Source of the DNA: Dietzia sp. ANT_WB102
GTDB taxonomy: Bacteria; Actinomycetota; Actinomycetes; Mycobacteriales; Mycobacteriaceae
Assembly (NCBI RefSeq): GCF_008369165.1
Contig: NZ_VOBA01000001.1
Span: 2,463,159-2,527,158 of the forward strand
Direction: 5' to 3'
DNA: 64,000 nucleotides
This document shows positions 47,800-59,548 of the stretch, in pieces (position 1 is the stretch's first letter; each line of letters starts with the position of its first letter). The notes beneath the pieces are model-generated. The model was given only the letters and a program-made list of their open reading frames with translations. It was not told the DNA's origin and made no database searches. A program made the position numbers and the translations under genes.

Positions 47800-49200
47800 T
47801 CAGTGGGTGAAGTTAGTTCGCTGCGCCTCACGGGGGATCGGCGCATCGAGCCTTTCGAGGAAGTCGACCTCTTCCCTGATCGCGCTGAGGAGCAGTTCGG
47901 CGAGGTCGCGGCTCAAGCCGAGTCGCACTACTATTCGCTGCACGACTAGGTCCGTCATGTTGTCGGGCATGGGATAGGCGGGGACCTGCCAGCCACGCAT
48001 ACGCAATCTGTCGGCAAGGTCATGGAGATCCCAGTTGCGGGGCCCCTTTTTGAGCTTCCAAGCGAATACCGGGATAGTGTCGCCTTTGCTCACGAGTTCG
48101 AACGGCCCCATCGCGCCGATCTCCGAGGATAGGTAGGTCGCGACGTCGATCGACCCCTGCTGCACCTCACGGAATCCTTCTCGACCGAGACGCAGGAACT
48201 GGTAGTACTGCAGCAGCACTTGGGCACCCGAGCGCGAAAAATTCAGTGCCAGTGTCGGCATGTCACCGCCGAGGTAGCTGACACGGAAGATCAGGCTCTC
48301 CGGACAGACCGCCTTATTACGCCACACGACCCACCCCACGCCCGGATAAACCAAGCCGTACTTGTGCCCGGAGGTGCTGATCGAGTTGACTCGCTCGATC
48401 TTGAAGTCCCATTCCAGGTCAGGCTGGCAGAACGGCGCAACCATCGCACCCGACGCTCCGTCGACGTGAATTTTCACATCATGGCCCATCGACGCCTGGA
48501 TCTCGTCGAGTTTGGCTGCGATCTCTTTCACCGGTTCATATAGTCCCGTGTATGTCTGGCCGAGAATGGCAACCACTCCAATCGTGTTCTCGTCCACATA
48601 CTTCTCAAGTTCGAAGCCGTCGAGGACGAGGTGTTCCTCGGTCACCGGAACGTAGCGCGCCTCGACGTCCCAATAGTTGCAGAACTTTTCCCAGACAACC
48701 TGCACGCCGGCAGACAGAACGAGGTTCGGCTTCTCAACGGAGAGCCCCCGGGATCGACGCCGCTCCTGCCAGAGCCGCTTGAGGGCCAAACCGCCGAGCA
48801 TGCACGCCTCGGACGAGCCGACCGTCGATGTCCCTATCGTGTCGTCGACGTCTGGAACGTGCCACAGGTCGGCGAGAATCCGCCAGCAGCGGTCCTCAAT
48901 CGCGGCCGTGGCCGGATATTCGTCCTTGTCGATCATGTTTTTATCAGCTGTCTCGGCGTAGATTCGCTGAGCGAAATCGTCCATCCAAGTCGTGACGAAG
49001 GTGGCGAGATTTAGTCGCGAATTTCCGTCGAGAATGGCTTCGTCATGGACGATCTGATAGGCGGTCTCGCCCGCCATCATAGTTTCGGGCATCGTGAATT
49101 TGGGCAGCACTGTGGATTCTCCCGGCCGCGTGAAAACGGGGTTTATCTCCAACCTCGAGCCCGCTCCTTGCTCAGACGCATTCCGATACATTTCTGACAT
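47800..49200 (-). CDS. gadB: Glutamate decarboxylase
   Basis: This converts L-glutamate to GABA and CO2, consuming a proton; in other bacteria it supports acid resistance or GABA metabolism. The 466-aa length equals E. coli GadB. PLP pocket: STVGSSEACMLGG near residue 125, HVDGASGAM with Asp247, and STSGHKYGLVYPGVGW with Schiff-base Lys280. The protein ends in Asn-Phe-Thr-His: a His at the tail is also present in E. coli GadB, where it caps the cofactor at neutral pH. ATG 49200 is chosen from GGGAGA 11 bases upstream; upstream extensions look non-conserved. No GABA antiporter gene is beside it. The gene and its flanks are less GC-rich than the neighbours. Confidence 0.96.
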   Translation of the reverse strand: MSEMYRNASEQGAGSRLEINPVFTRPGESTVLPKFTMPETMMAGETAYQIVHDEAILDGNSRLNLATFVTTWMDDFAQRIYAETADKNMIDKDEYPATAAIEDRCWRILADLWHVPDVDDTIGTSTVGSSEACMLGGLALKRLWQERRRSRGLSVEKPNLVLSAGVQVVWEKFCNYWDVEARYVPVTEEHLVLDGFELEKYVDENTIGVVAILGQTYTGLYEPVKEIAAKLDEIQASMGHDVKIHVDGASGAMVAPFCQPDLEWDFKIERVNSISTSGHKYGLVYPGVGWVVWRNKAVCPESLIFRVSYLGGDMPTLALNFSRSGAQVLLQYYQFLRLGREGFREVQQGSIDVATYLSSEIGAMGPFELVSKGDTIPVFAWKLKKGPRNWDLHDLADRLRMRGWQVPAYPMPDNMTDLVVQRIVVRLGLSRDLAELLLSAIREEVDFLERLDAPIPREAQRTNFTH

Positions 49201-49703
49201 GATTATCTCAATTCTCCCGGTTGCATATATGACGGCAATGGCCCGTATGAAAGCAAGCGCCACTCAGAGGTTCCATCCGCGGTGGTGTCGCTGAAAGTCG
49301 GTATTGGAGGGCATTCGACGAGCATGAACTCACGCCACTCTCTCCATCTACCAAGCTGATGAATTCTCGGCTGGTGAAATTGAGAAACCAGCTGCTCGCG
49401 CTGACGACGACATCACCTCAGCTCATCGTGGTCCCGAAGTGGATGTCGAACTCTCAAAGTTGCCAACCCTACTTATCCCAACCAACGGTGAGCGCCAAGT
49501 GTAATCTCGCTCACAGTCAAAGCTATAGCCACATAGTAAGCCTGCGCTCGGGTTCGGAAGCGCAAGCCGACGGAACCGGACTCAGTACACGTATCCGCGC
49601 ACTGAGTGGGCCCACGAAGTGGGCCTTAAGCGATCCAGGCCAGCAGCACCTTTCGATGTCGCACGGTATGCCGCCTGGGCTGGCCGACTCGACTGACCGC
49701 CAG
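49201..49703. other. Gap between scpB and gad
   Basis: These 503 bases have no convincing gene. The plus-strand frame from 49359 overlaps scpB antisense and looks spurious. On the minus strand a TATATG (49226-49231) with a weak TTTCAT 17 bases upstream may be the gad promoter. A 7-bp hairpin at 49609-49625 may end the scpB transcript. It is visibly lower in G+C than the rest of the window. Confidence 0.6.
49609..49625 (-). terminator. Possible scpB terminator
   Basis: A perfect 7-bp stem GGCCCAC / GTGGGCC with loop GAA lies about 80 bases past the scpB stop. It has no T-run. Confidence 0.35.
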
Positions 49704-50399
49704 TCACGTCTCTTCGCCGTCCCACGGTGCAGGCTCGGGCGTTGCGGTGCGATGCCGCCCCAGCGGGATCCGCGGATCGTCCGCAGGATCGTCGCTCATC
49801 TCGTCGACTAGGTCGACATCCGGCAGCAGCGGAGCGATGTCGGGCAATTCATCGAGCGAAGTCAGCCCCAGCCTTTCCAAAAAGAGCTCTGTCGTCCGAT
49901 ACAGCATGCCCCCGGTCTCCGAGTCGGTGCCGCATTCCACCGCGAGACCGCGCGCTACAAGGGTCCGCATGACGCCGTCCACGTTGACTCCGCGGACCGC
50001 CGCGATGCGCGATCGGGTGACCGGTTGCCGGTAGGCGATCACCGCCAGGGTCTCGAGGGCCGCCCTCGTCAGGGTGGATCGGACACCATCCGTGAGGAGC
50101 CGTTCAACATAGGGAGCCAGTTCACGCCGGGTGTACAGACGCCAGCCTTCGCCGCTGCGCCGCAGGTCTATCCCGCTGCCCGCGGCGGTGAGCTCGTCGC
50201 GCCACTCGCGCAGTTCCGCGTCCACTTCTCCGGCGGTCGCTTCGGCCGCGGAGGCGAGCACTCCCTCCGGTGTGGGTTGATCCGCCACCAACAGGAGCGC
50301 TTCCAGTCGGGAGCGCAGGGGCGGTGCGTGCGCATCGAGCTCAGTTGGGTCGTCATCCCCGTCCGGCCCCGCCGGAGCCCCGTTCACGTCCATCGTCAC
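49704..50399 (-). CDS. scpB: Segregation and condensation protein B
   Basis: This is the kleisin partner subunit of the SMC condensin complex. The 231-aa protein has two winged-helix domains: RSRLEALLLVADQPTPEGVLASA (from residue ~26) and LTRAALETLAVIAYRQPVTRSRIAAVRGVNVDGVMRTLVARGLAVECGTDSETGGMLYRTT (the diagnostic block, residues ~108-168). It ends in a Pro/Glu/Asp-rich tail. Three starts compete (GTG 50405, GTG 50399, ATG 50393). I chose 50399 because it gives the 4-nt GTGA overlap with scpA. Confidence 0.93.
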   Translation of the reverse strand: MTMDVNGAPAGPDGDDDPTELDAHAPPLRSRLEALLLVADQPTPEGVLASAAEATAGEVDAELREWRDELTAAGSGIDLRRSGEGWRLYTRRELAPYVERLLTDGVRSTLTRAALETLAVIAYRQPVTRSRIAAVRGVNVDGVMRTLVARGLAVECGTDSETGGMLYRTTELFLERLGLTSLDELPDIAPLLPDVDLVDEMSDDPADDPRIPLGRHRTATPEPAPWDGEET

Positions 50400-51259
50400 G
50401 TCCACTCGTCTCTCCCACGCGTCACTTCGTCGGCCTCCTCGCCGGTCCAGCTCACCAGGAGGGCGCCGAGGGCCTCGTCCTGGGCGAGCGTGACCGCGCG
50501 CACTCGGTACAACTCCAACAGTGCGAGAAACCTGGCGACGACGACGAGGGACTCCCCCACTCCAGCGACCAGCTCCTGAAAATCCACCCATTCGCCCCGG
50601 CCTCGGAACCTCAACAACTCGAGGACTCGGGCAGCCTGCTCGGGAACCGAGACAGCCGGGGTGTGGACGTGGCCCACCCCCACCTCCTCGATGGGTCGCG
50701 GCCGGAACGCCACGGCGGCGATGGTGGCGAACTGATCCGGGTCCACGCCCAACTCTACTTCCGGCAGCAGGCCCAGAAACTCCTCGTCCGGTCCGGCCGT
50801 GCGCGGATACGAACGCCGCGCTGTACGGTCCAGTTCCGCGAACAGTTCGGCTACCTGCCTGAACGCGCGGAATTGCAGCAGACGGGCGAACAGCAGATCG
50901 CGCGCCTGTAGCAAAGCGAGATCCTCGAGGTCTTGCACCTCCCCGGACGGCACGAGCCGAGCGGTTTTGAGGTCCAGGAGGGTCGCCGCCACCACCAGGA
51001 ACTCGGTGACCTCCTCAAGGCGTGCCTCGGCCCCGAGTTCTCGGGCGTGCGCGATGAAGTCGTCGGTCACCGTGTGGATGGCCACTTCGGTCACGTCGAG
51101 GCGACGCGAGTCGATGAGTTTAAGCAGAAGGTCGAACGGCCCGGTGAAGTTCGTGAGGTGGACGGTGAACTCCCGCGGCCCGACCTCGTGCACAGCGGCG
51201 TCCGACGCCGCCGCGTCCTCGTCAGGCGTGGACCCGAGACCGGTCACCGGCCCGCTCAC
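50396..51259 (-). CDS. scpA: Segregation and condensation protein A (kleisin)
   Basis: This 287-aa kleisin of the Smc-ScpAB complex compacts and segregates chromosomes. The N-terminal SMC-neck-binding part is FTVHLTNFTGPFDLLLKLIDSRRLDVTEVAIHTVTDDFIAHARELG (residues ~30-76), followed by LEEVTEFLVVAATLLDLKTARLVPS (residues ~80-105) and a C-terminal winged helix (VDFQELVAGVGESLVVVARFLALLELYRVRAVTLAQDEALGALLVSW). The GTG overlaps the parA stop by 4 nt. Confidence 0.96.
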   Translation of the reverse strand: MSGPVTGLGSTPDEDAAASDAAVHEVGPREFTVHLTNFTGPFDLLLKLIDSRRLDVTEVAIHTVTDDFIAHARELGAEARLEEVTEFLVVAATLLDLKTARLVPSGEVQDLEDLALLQARDLLFARLLQFRAFRQVAELFAELDRTARRSYPRTAGPDEEFLGLLPEVELGVDPDQFATIAAVAFRPRPIEEVGVGHVHTPAVSVPEQAARVLELLRFRGRGEWVDFQELVAGVGESLVVVARFLALLELYRVRAVTLAQDEALGALLVSWTGEEADEVTRGRDEWT

Positions 51260-52152
51260 CTCCCGCGCTGAATGACCTCTCGAGCCAACGCCCGATAGGC
51301 CTGCGCGCCGGCGGATTTAGGCGCCCACGTGGTGATCGGCTCCCCCGCCACGGTGGTCTCCGGGAACCGGACGGTGCGGGTGACGAGGGTGTCGAATACC
51401 TTGTCGCCGAACACCTCGACGACTCGACTGAGCACGTCCCGCGCGTGAACGGTGCGGCGATCGAACATCGTGATGAGGATGCCGGTGAGGTGCAGGCGTG
51501 GGTTGATGCGGTCGCGGACCTTGTCGATCGTGTCGGTCAGCAGCGCCAGCCCGCGCAGCGAGAAGTACTCGCACTCCATGGGGATGAGGACGCCATCCGA
51601 GCACGCCAGCGCGTTGACCGTGAGCAGCCCAAGGGACGGCTGGCAATCGATGAGCACGAAGTCGTACCGGTCCAGCACCGGGTACAGCGCGCGGCCCAGC
51701 GCCTGCTCGCGGCCGACTTCGTTGACGAGTTGGATCTCGGCCGCGGACAGGTCGATGTTGGCGGGGATGAGGTCGACGCCCTCCACCCGGGTCCGGACCA
51801 GAACCTCCTCCGTCGACACGGAGTTGTCCACGAGGAGGTTGTATACGGTCAGGTCCAGCTGGTGGTGCGGGATCCCCAGGCCCGCCGAGAGCGCGCCCTG
51901 CGGGTCGAGATCCACGACCAGCACCCTGCGGCCGTACTCGGCCAGTGCCGCGGCGAGGTTGATCGTGCTGGTGGTCTTTCCGACGCCGCCTTTCTGGTTG
52001 CACATCGACAGCACCACCGCGGGACCGTGCGAGGTCAACGGCTCGGGCTCGGGAATCGCGGAGAAGCCCTCACCGGCCGCCGGGTCGTCGGCGCCCAAGA
52101 GTTCGGCGCGGGAGAACAGTGCGGGGTCCATCGCCCCAGTGTCCAGCGCCAC
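51256..52152 (-). CDS. ParA family ATPase (Soj-like)
   Basis: This Walker-type ATPase with deviant P-loop NQKGGVGKTTSTINLAAALA near residue 52 acts in chromosome or cargo segregation. DLDPQGALSAGLGIP comes next, then DFVLIDCQPSLGLLTVNAL. The 298-aa start at GTG 52152 follows GAGAGGAG six bases upstream; an upstream GTG at 52179 has poor spacing. It sits before scpA-scpB, like Rv1708, and has no parB beside it, so it is not the canonical parAB locus. Confidence 0.93.
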   Translation of the reverse strand: MALDTGAMDPALFSRAELLGADDPAAGEGFSAIPEPEPLTSHGPAVVLSMCNQKGGVGKTTSTINLAAALAEYGRRVLVVDLDPQGALSAGLGIPHHQLDLTVYNLLVDNSVSTEEVLVRTRVEGVDLIPANIDLSAAEIQLVNEVGREQALGRALYPVLDRYDFVLIDCQPSLGLLTVNALACSDGVLIPMECEYFSLRGLALLTDTIDKVRDRINPRLHLTGILITMFDRRTVHARDVLSRVVEVFGDKVFDTLVTRTVRFPETTVAGEPITTWAPKSAGAQAYRALAREVIQRGR

Positions 52153-52206
52153 CCGCGTCTCCTCTCGTCGCCGTCTCACCCGTGCCGGGCCATACTCACG
52201 GTCACG

Positions 52207-53157
52207 TTACCGTGCGCGAGGGTGACACTCTGCCCAGACCTCGCGGAGAGTGTCGATGGTGACGAGGGTGTACACCTGCGTGGTGGTGACCGAGGCGTGG
52301 CCCAGCAACTCCTGGACCACCCGGATGTCCGCCCCGCCGTCGAGCAGATGGGTCGCGAAGGAGTGGCGGAACGAGTGCGGCGAGACGGCCTGCTGCACAC
52401 CTGCGCGCTGCGCGGCGCCCGACACCACGTTCCACAGGGTCTGACGGGTGACCCGCCCTCCTCGGGTGTTGAGGAACAGCGCCGGGCCCCCTCTGATCGC
52501 GAGCGCCGGCCGTGAGCGCACCAGGTAGGCGCCCACCGCTTCACACGCCGGTCGTCCCACGGGGACGACACGTTCTTTACCGCCCTTGCCCCGGAGGATC
52601 ACCGCTCCCCCGTCCGGATGGTCGAGCCCGTCGAGGTCATCGACGTCCAGCCCCACCAGTTCGGCCGCCCGGGCTCCCGAGGCGTAGAGCAACTCGAGCA
52701 TCGCACGGTCGCGAAGGCGGGTCGGATCGGTGTCCACCTCAGTGTCTCCGGCCGCCTCGATCACCGCGATCATCCGGTCGACCGGAAGTGCCTTCGGTAG
52801 CCGTCGAGGTGGACGGGGCGGGGTGACGGCGGCAGCTGCGTCAAGTGCGGTCACCCCGTCCCGGGTGGCGAATCGGTGAAGCCCGCGGACCGCCGCCAGG
52901 GTGCGGGCGACCGAGCTCGGCGCCAACGCCTTCCTACCCTCGTCTGGGTCAGCGCTGGCCAGCTGGGCACGGAATGCCTCCACGTGGGCCTCGGTCACCG
53001 ACGCGAGGTCGACGACGCCCGCCGCGTCGAGATATCGGCGATACTTGTCCAGGTCGCGGCGGTAGGCGGCCAGGGTATGGGTCGAGGCACCCTTCTCGAC
53101 GGCGAGGTGATCCAGGTACCCGCGGATCTGTGCGATAGCGCCGCCGCCCGAGTTCAC
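52207..53157 (-). CDS. xerD: Site-specific tyrosine recombinase XerD
   Basis: With XerC, this resolves chromosome dimers at dif. The 316-aa protein has an N-terminal core-binding SAM-like domain (YLDHLAVEKGASTHTLAAYRRDLDKYRRYL) and a catalytic domain with Arg in LYASGARAAELVGL near residue 165, HSFRHSFATHLLDGG (HxxR) near residue 261, GHASVTTTQVYT with the nucleophile Tyr near residue 296. GTG 53157 starts 17 bases after the NUDIX stop. It is the housekeeping gene (Rv1701 position), not a mobile integrase. Confidence 0.96.
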   Translation of the reverse strand: MNSGGGAIAQIRGYLDHLAVEKGASTHTLAAYRRDLDKYRRYLDAAGVVDLASVTEAHVEAFRAQLASADPDEGRKALAPSSVARTLAAVRGLHRFATRDGVTALDAAAAVTPPRPPRRLPKALPVDRMIAVIEAAGDTEVDTDPTRLRDRAMLELLYASGARAAELVGLDVDDLDGLDHPDGGAVILRGKGGKERVVPVGRPACEAVGAYLVRSRPALAIRGGPALFLNTRGGRVTRQTLWNVVSGAAQRAGVQQAVSPHSFRHSFATHLLDGGADIRVVQELLGHASVTTTQVYTLVTIDTLREVWAECHPRAR

Positions 53158-53173
53158 CGCGGGTCCGATCCTG

Positions 53174-53743
53174 TCAGGACCGCTCGATCACGGCGCGCGT
53201 CGCGAGAATGCCGGCCACGGCGATACCGTTGATGATCCTGCCGTCCAGGACCGCCTCGACGGCCTCGGCGAACGGCATCCGTGCCACCTCCATGTCCGCC
53301 TCCTCGTGCTGGGCCTCCGGTCTGCCGACCTCACGCAGACCGGTGGCCAGGTACACGTGGACGCGCTCGGTGCAGAACCCCGGGGACGGGACCACCTCGA
53401 TCACCGGGCGCCAGCGATCAGCCTCAAGGCCCGTCTCCTCGACGAGCTCGCGTCGTGCGGTCTCCGTCGGCTCCTCGCCGTCGACGTCACACAATCCCGC
53501 GGGCAGTTCCCAGAGCCGCTCTCCGACGGCGTGACGGTACTGCCGCACCAGGGTGATGTGGTTCTCGGCGTCGAGCGCAACGACGGCGACGGCGTTGTCG
53601 TGGCCGCAGATCTCGCGGTCGGCGGTGCCCCCGCCCGGCATCGTCAGGGTGTCCACACGCAACCGGACCACGCGGCCGTCGAAGATGTCGCGGCTGGCGA
53701 CCGTGCGGTAGTCGTGGGTCCCGGGGGCACCGTCCTCGGCCAC
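53174..53743 (-). CDS. ADP-ribose pyrophosphatase-type NUDIX hydrolase
   Basis: This 189-aa protein probably hydrolyses ADP-ribose to AMP and ribose-5-phosphate (Rv1700 type). The NUDIX box ELPAGLCDVDGEEPTETARRELVEETGLEA begins near residue 80, with the REUxEExGU core and Pro/Ala lead-in typical of ADPRase (LPAG). It also has HNAVAVVALD and LVRQYRHAVGERLWELPAG before it. GTG 53743 starts 5 bases past the pyrG stop, with GGGAG upstream. Confidence 0.94.
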   Translation of the reverse strand: MAEDGAPGTHDYRTVASRDIFDGRVVRLRVDTLTMPGGGTADREICGHDNAVAVVALDAENHITLVRQYRHAVGERLWELPAGLCDVDGEEPTETARRELVEETGLEADRWRPVIEVVPSPGFCTERVHVYLATGLREVGRPEAQHEEADMEVARMPFAEAVEAVLDGRIINGIAVAGILATRAVIERS

Positions 53744-53748
53744 GGCAG

Positions 53749-56562
<2,814 letters not shown>

Positions 56563-56566
<4 letters not shown>

Positions 56567-57735
56567 CGGAGGAGCCCCTGGACCCAGAGAGCGAATGAGT
56601 TCCAGGTCTCAACGGCCCAGATGAGCAGGTCCTGCGCGGCGTCCCGCGCCAGCACAACGACGACCACCGCGACGAGGGCTGCGAGCACGACCAGGGCGAG
56701 GCCGAGTCCTGCGCCACGCGAACGGTACAGAGTCGCGCAGGCGGCGGCATGGATAAGGCGGGAGGAGACCGCGGTGTCGACCATCGTCGACGACGGCGCG
56801 GACGAGGACCGGAACGCATTCTCCAACCCTCTGTCGTCGCCGGTCACCACGATCATCTCGGCGCCTCCGTGGTACGCCAGCAGTAGTGCCATGTCCCTCG
56901 CGTTCGCCGCGGCGGGGAACGTCGTGGCGCCAAGGCCGAGCTCGGTGATCTTCTCGAGTCCCTCGGCGCGACCGTCGCGGTCTGCGGGCACCACCAGGAC
57001 GGCTCCGTCGGTGAGTACCTCGTCGGACACGTCGGTGGGGGTGGCGACGACGAGGTCGGCCGTCAACCGAACCGAACGTAGGAACTCGGCGCCGGTGCCC
57101 ACGCCGACGAGTAGCGGGCGGTATTCCCGGATGAACGGTTTGATCTCGGCCAACTGCGCGCGCGAGGATTCGTCACCCGTGACCACCACGACGTGGCGGT
57201 CGGTGAAGTCGACGTCGATCGAGGGAAGCCCCTCACCGTCCAGCAGCAGCGGGTGCTCGAGACTGAGGAACTCGGTGGCGTTGGCCAAGTGCGCAAGCGC
57301 AGACTCGACGTACCCGCTCTCTGCGGTGTCCACCTCGGTGAGGAGGGTGGCCGAGTCGACCTCACGGCCGCTGGCGATCTCCCCCTGCGATTTGACCGAG
57401 TAGACGACTCCGTCATCAATCCGCACCCGGGTACCGTCGGCGACGTCGGATAGGTCGGCATCCTCGATGACCGGGATCGTCGATTCGGCGAGGATCCGGA
57501 ACGCTGCCCGGGGCAGCATCCCCTCCTCGTCGCGGGGGGTGTGCACGACCGCCGCCACCTCAGACTCGACCAGGGCACGTGCGATCTCGGCCGGAGCCCG
57601 GTTGAGGTCGAGCACGGCGATGTCCTTAGTGCCGAGCCTCCGGGGAACCGGAGAACCCGGTTTGATCTGGCGTACGGTTCCCACGACACCGGCGAGGTCG
57701 TTGGTGCGACGGCTGAGCAGACCCGACATCTTCAT
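56563..57735 (-). CDS. steA: SteA-like septation protein
   Basis: This 390-aa protein of the SteA family (Rv1697 type) has a thiamine-pyrophosphokinase-like fold. It has KPGSPVPRRLGTKDIAVLDLNRAPAEIARALVESEVAAVVHTPRD near the N-terminus, VVVTGDESSRAQLAEIKPFIREYRPLLVGVGTGAEFL in the centre, and one C-terminal transmembrane helix (GLGLALVVLAALVAVVVVVLA). In corynebacteria SteA/SteB promote the peptidoglycan hydrolase pathway at septation. ATG 57735 was chosen; ATG 57729 is possible. The ribosome site is weak. Confidence 0.88.
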
Positions 57736-57793
57736 GCGTTGAGTATCACGCGTGTGATTCATGGGGCCAGGGAGGTCCCCTCGGCGTGTCGGG

Positions 57794-59539
57794 TTAACGG
57801 TCGACTTGAGCTTGAGACTTCTCCTGTTGTGCCTTCTCCAGCAACTCTCGCGCATGCGCCAGGCCGGTGTCGGTGTCCTCCATACCCGCGAGCATCCGGG
57901 CTAGTTCTGTCACCCGGTCGGCGTCGGCGACCGCCGCGACCCCGGACACGACCCCGTCAGACGCGCCGGAGCCAGTGTTCTTGTGTACGACCAGGTGGGT
58001 GTCGGCGTAGGCGGCGACCTGAGCGAGGTGGGTCACGGCGATGACCTGATGGGTCCTGGCGAGCCTGGCCAGTCGTTTTCCGATGCTCAGCGCCGCCCGG
58101 CCGCCCACGCCGGCGTCGACCTCGTCGAATACCAGGGTCCCACCGCCGGACCGTTCGGCCAGCACCACCTCGAGCGCGAGCATCACCCTGGACAGCTCGC
58201 CCCCGGACGCGCCTTTGCCTAGTGGGACCACACCGGATGGGCCGTCGAGCGCCAACTCGATGTCGTCGAGACCCGATTCCGTGGCGCTGTCGAGCCCATC
58301 GCTGGGCCGGATGACCCGGACGATGAGTCGGGCTCCACCCATCGACAACTCGGCCAACTCAGCCGACACTCTCTCCGCGAGATCGTCGCCGGCAGCGCGC
58401 CGGATTGCCGTCAACGCGGCTCCGCGCTCGCCGAGCTCGGCGGCGAGTCGTTCGACCGTGGACCGGAGTTCAGCGACAGCGGAGTCGGAGGTGTCGACTT
58501 CGCTGAGGCGTGTGCGGGCTCTGTCCGCCCACGCGAGCACGTCGTCGACGTCGGTGCCGTACTTGCGGGTGAGTGCCCTCAGGTCGTGACGCCGTTCGAG
58601 TGCGGAATCAAGGTCTGCGGCGTCGATCGGTAGTTCGGCGAGGTAGAGGCCGAGTTCGGTCGCCGCGTCACCGAGTGCTGCAACGGCTTGCTCGATGCTG
58701 GTGGCGATCGGGTCGAGCGCGGGGTCGCCGGCCGCCGACAGGCGTTGTCGTAGCTGGTCGAGGACACTTACCACCGGGTCGGAGGTATCCCCGTCGCCGG
58801 CGAGAACCTCGTGGGCCTGCCCTGCGACCTCGCGTAGTTCCTCCGAATCGGTCAGTCGACGGATGAGGGCGTCGAGTTCGGCCTCCTCCCCCGGCTCGGG
58901 CCCCAGGGCGTCGATTTCTTCGAGCCCCATCCGCAGCAGGTCGGCTTCCCGGGCCAGCTCGCGAGCCCGACCTGTGCGCTCCGCCAGGGAATGCTCGGCC
59001 TCCCGCCACCGCCTGTACGTGTCCCGGTAGGCGTCGAGCGCCGCCCGGGCCTCATCACCGCCGTGCGCGTCAACTGCGTCCCGTTGCCTATCCGGTCGGA
59101 GCAGGCGTAATTGGTCGTTCTGCCCATGCACGGCAAGGACCGGCGCACAGAAGCGGGCGAGGGTTCCCGCCGGGACCGACCTGCCGCCGAGTCTGGCGCG
59201 CGAGCGGCCGTCAGCACCCACCCGGCGGGCGGCGATCACGCTGCCGTCCTCGTCGAGTTCAACATCGGTGTCCTCGAGCAACTCATCCAACTCGCGGCGG
59301 TCGACGTCGTCCATAGTGGCGGTCGTGGCGAGGTCGAATCGCCCTTCCACGAGCGCCTTCTCCGCCCCGCGTCGGACGCGCCCGGGGTCCGCGCGACCTC
59401 CGGCCAACAGCCTCAGTCCCGTGACCACCATCGTCTTGCCCGCGCCGGTCTCCCCGGTGAGTACCGAGAGCCCGGGAGAGAAGTCGGCGACGGCCTCGTC
59501 GATGACGCCGAGTCCGCTTATCCGAAGTTCCGTGAGCAC
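57794..59539 (-). CDS. recN: DNA repair protein RecN
   Basis: This SMC-like ATPase gathers double-strand breaks. The 581-aa protein has Walker A LTGETGAGKTMVVTGLRLLAGGRAD near residue 27, a long central coiled coil (about 150-370), the ABC signature ASGGELSRVMLALEVVLAE near residue 449, and Walker B TLVFDEVDAGVGGRAALSIG near residue 482. GTG 59539 starts 9 bases past the nadK stop. It is fifth in the coupled TPR-to-steB run. Confidence 0.97.
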   Translation of the reverse strand: MLTELRISGLGVIDEAVADFSPGLSVLTGETGAGKTMVVTGLRLLAGGRADPGRVRRGAEKALVEGRFDLATTATMDDVDRRELDELLEDTDVELDEDGSVIAARRVGADGRSRARLGGRSVPAGTLARFCAPVLAVHGQNDQLRLLRPDRQRDAVDAHGGDEARAALDAYRDTYRRWREAEHSLAERTGRARELAREADLLRMGLEEIDALGPEPGEEAELDALIRRLTDSEELREVAGQAHEVLAGDGDTSDPVVSVLDQLRQRLSAAGDPALDPIATSIEQAVAALGDAATELGLYLAELPIDAADLDSALERRHDLRALTRKYGTDVDDVLAWADRARTRLSEVDTSDSAVAELRSTVERLAAELGERGAALTAIRRAAGDDLAERVSAELAELSMGGARLIVRVIRPSDGLDSATESGLDDIELALDGPSGVVPLGKGASGGELSRVMLALEVVLAERSGGGTLVFDEVDAGVGGRAALSIGKRLARLARTHQVIAVTHLAQVAAYADTHLVVHKNTGSGASDGVVSGVAAVADADRVTELARMLAGMEDTDTGLAHARELLEKAQQEKSQAQVDR

Positions 59540-59548
59540 GCACCCACC

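Noticed and set aside
47602..47949. 115-codon plus-strand frame
   Set aside because: Its second half is antisense to gadB and there is no recognisable domain or ribosome site.
49359..49811. 150-codon plus-strand frame in the gad-scpB gap
   Set aside because: No ribosome site, odd composition, and its 3' third is antisense to scpB.
51256..52152. Canonical parAB chromosome-partition locus
   Set aside because: There is no parB beside it and the neighbours are xerD and scpA, as in Rv1708.
52207..53157. Tyrosine recombinase as a sign of an integrated element
   Set aside because: It is the housekeeping XerD in its conserved neighbourhood, with no att repeats or phage genes. The nearest tRNA (44277) shows no duplicated end.
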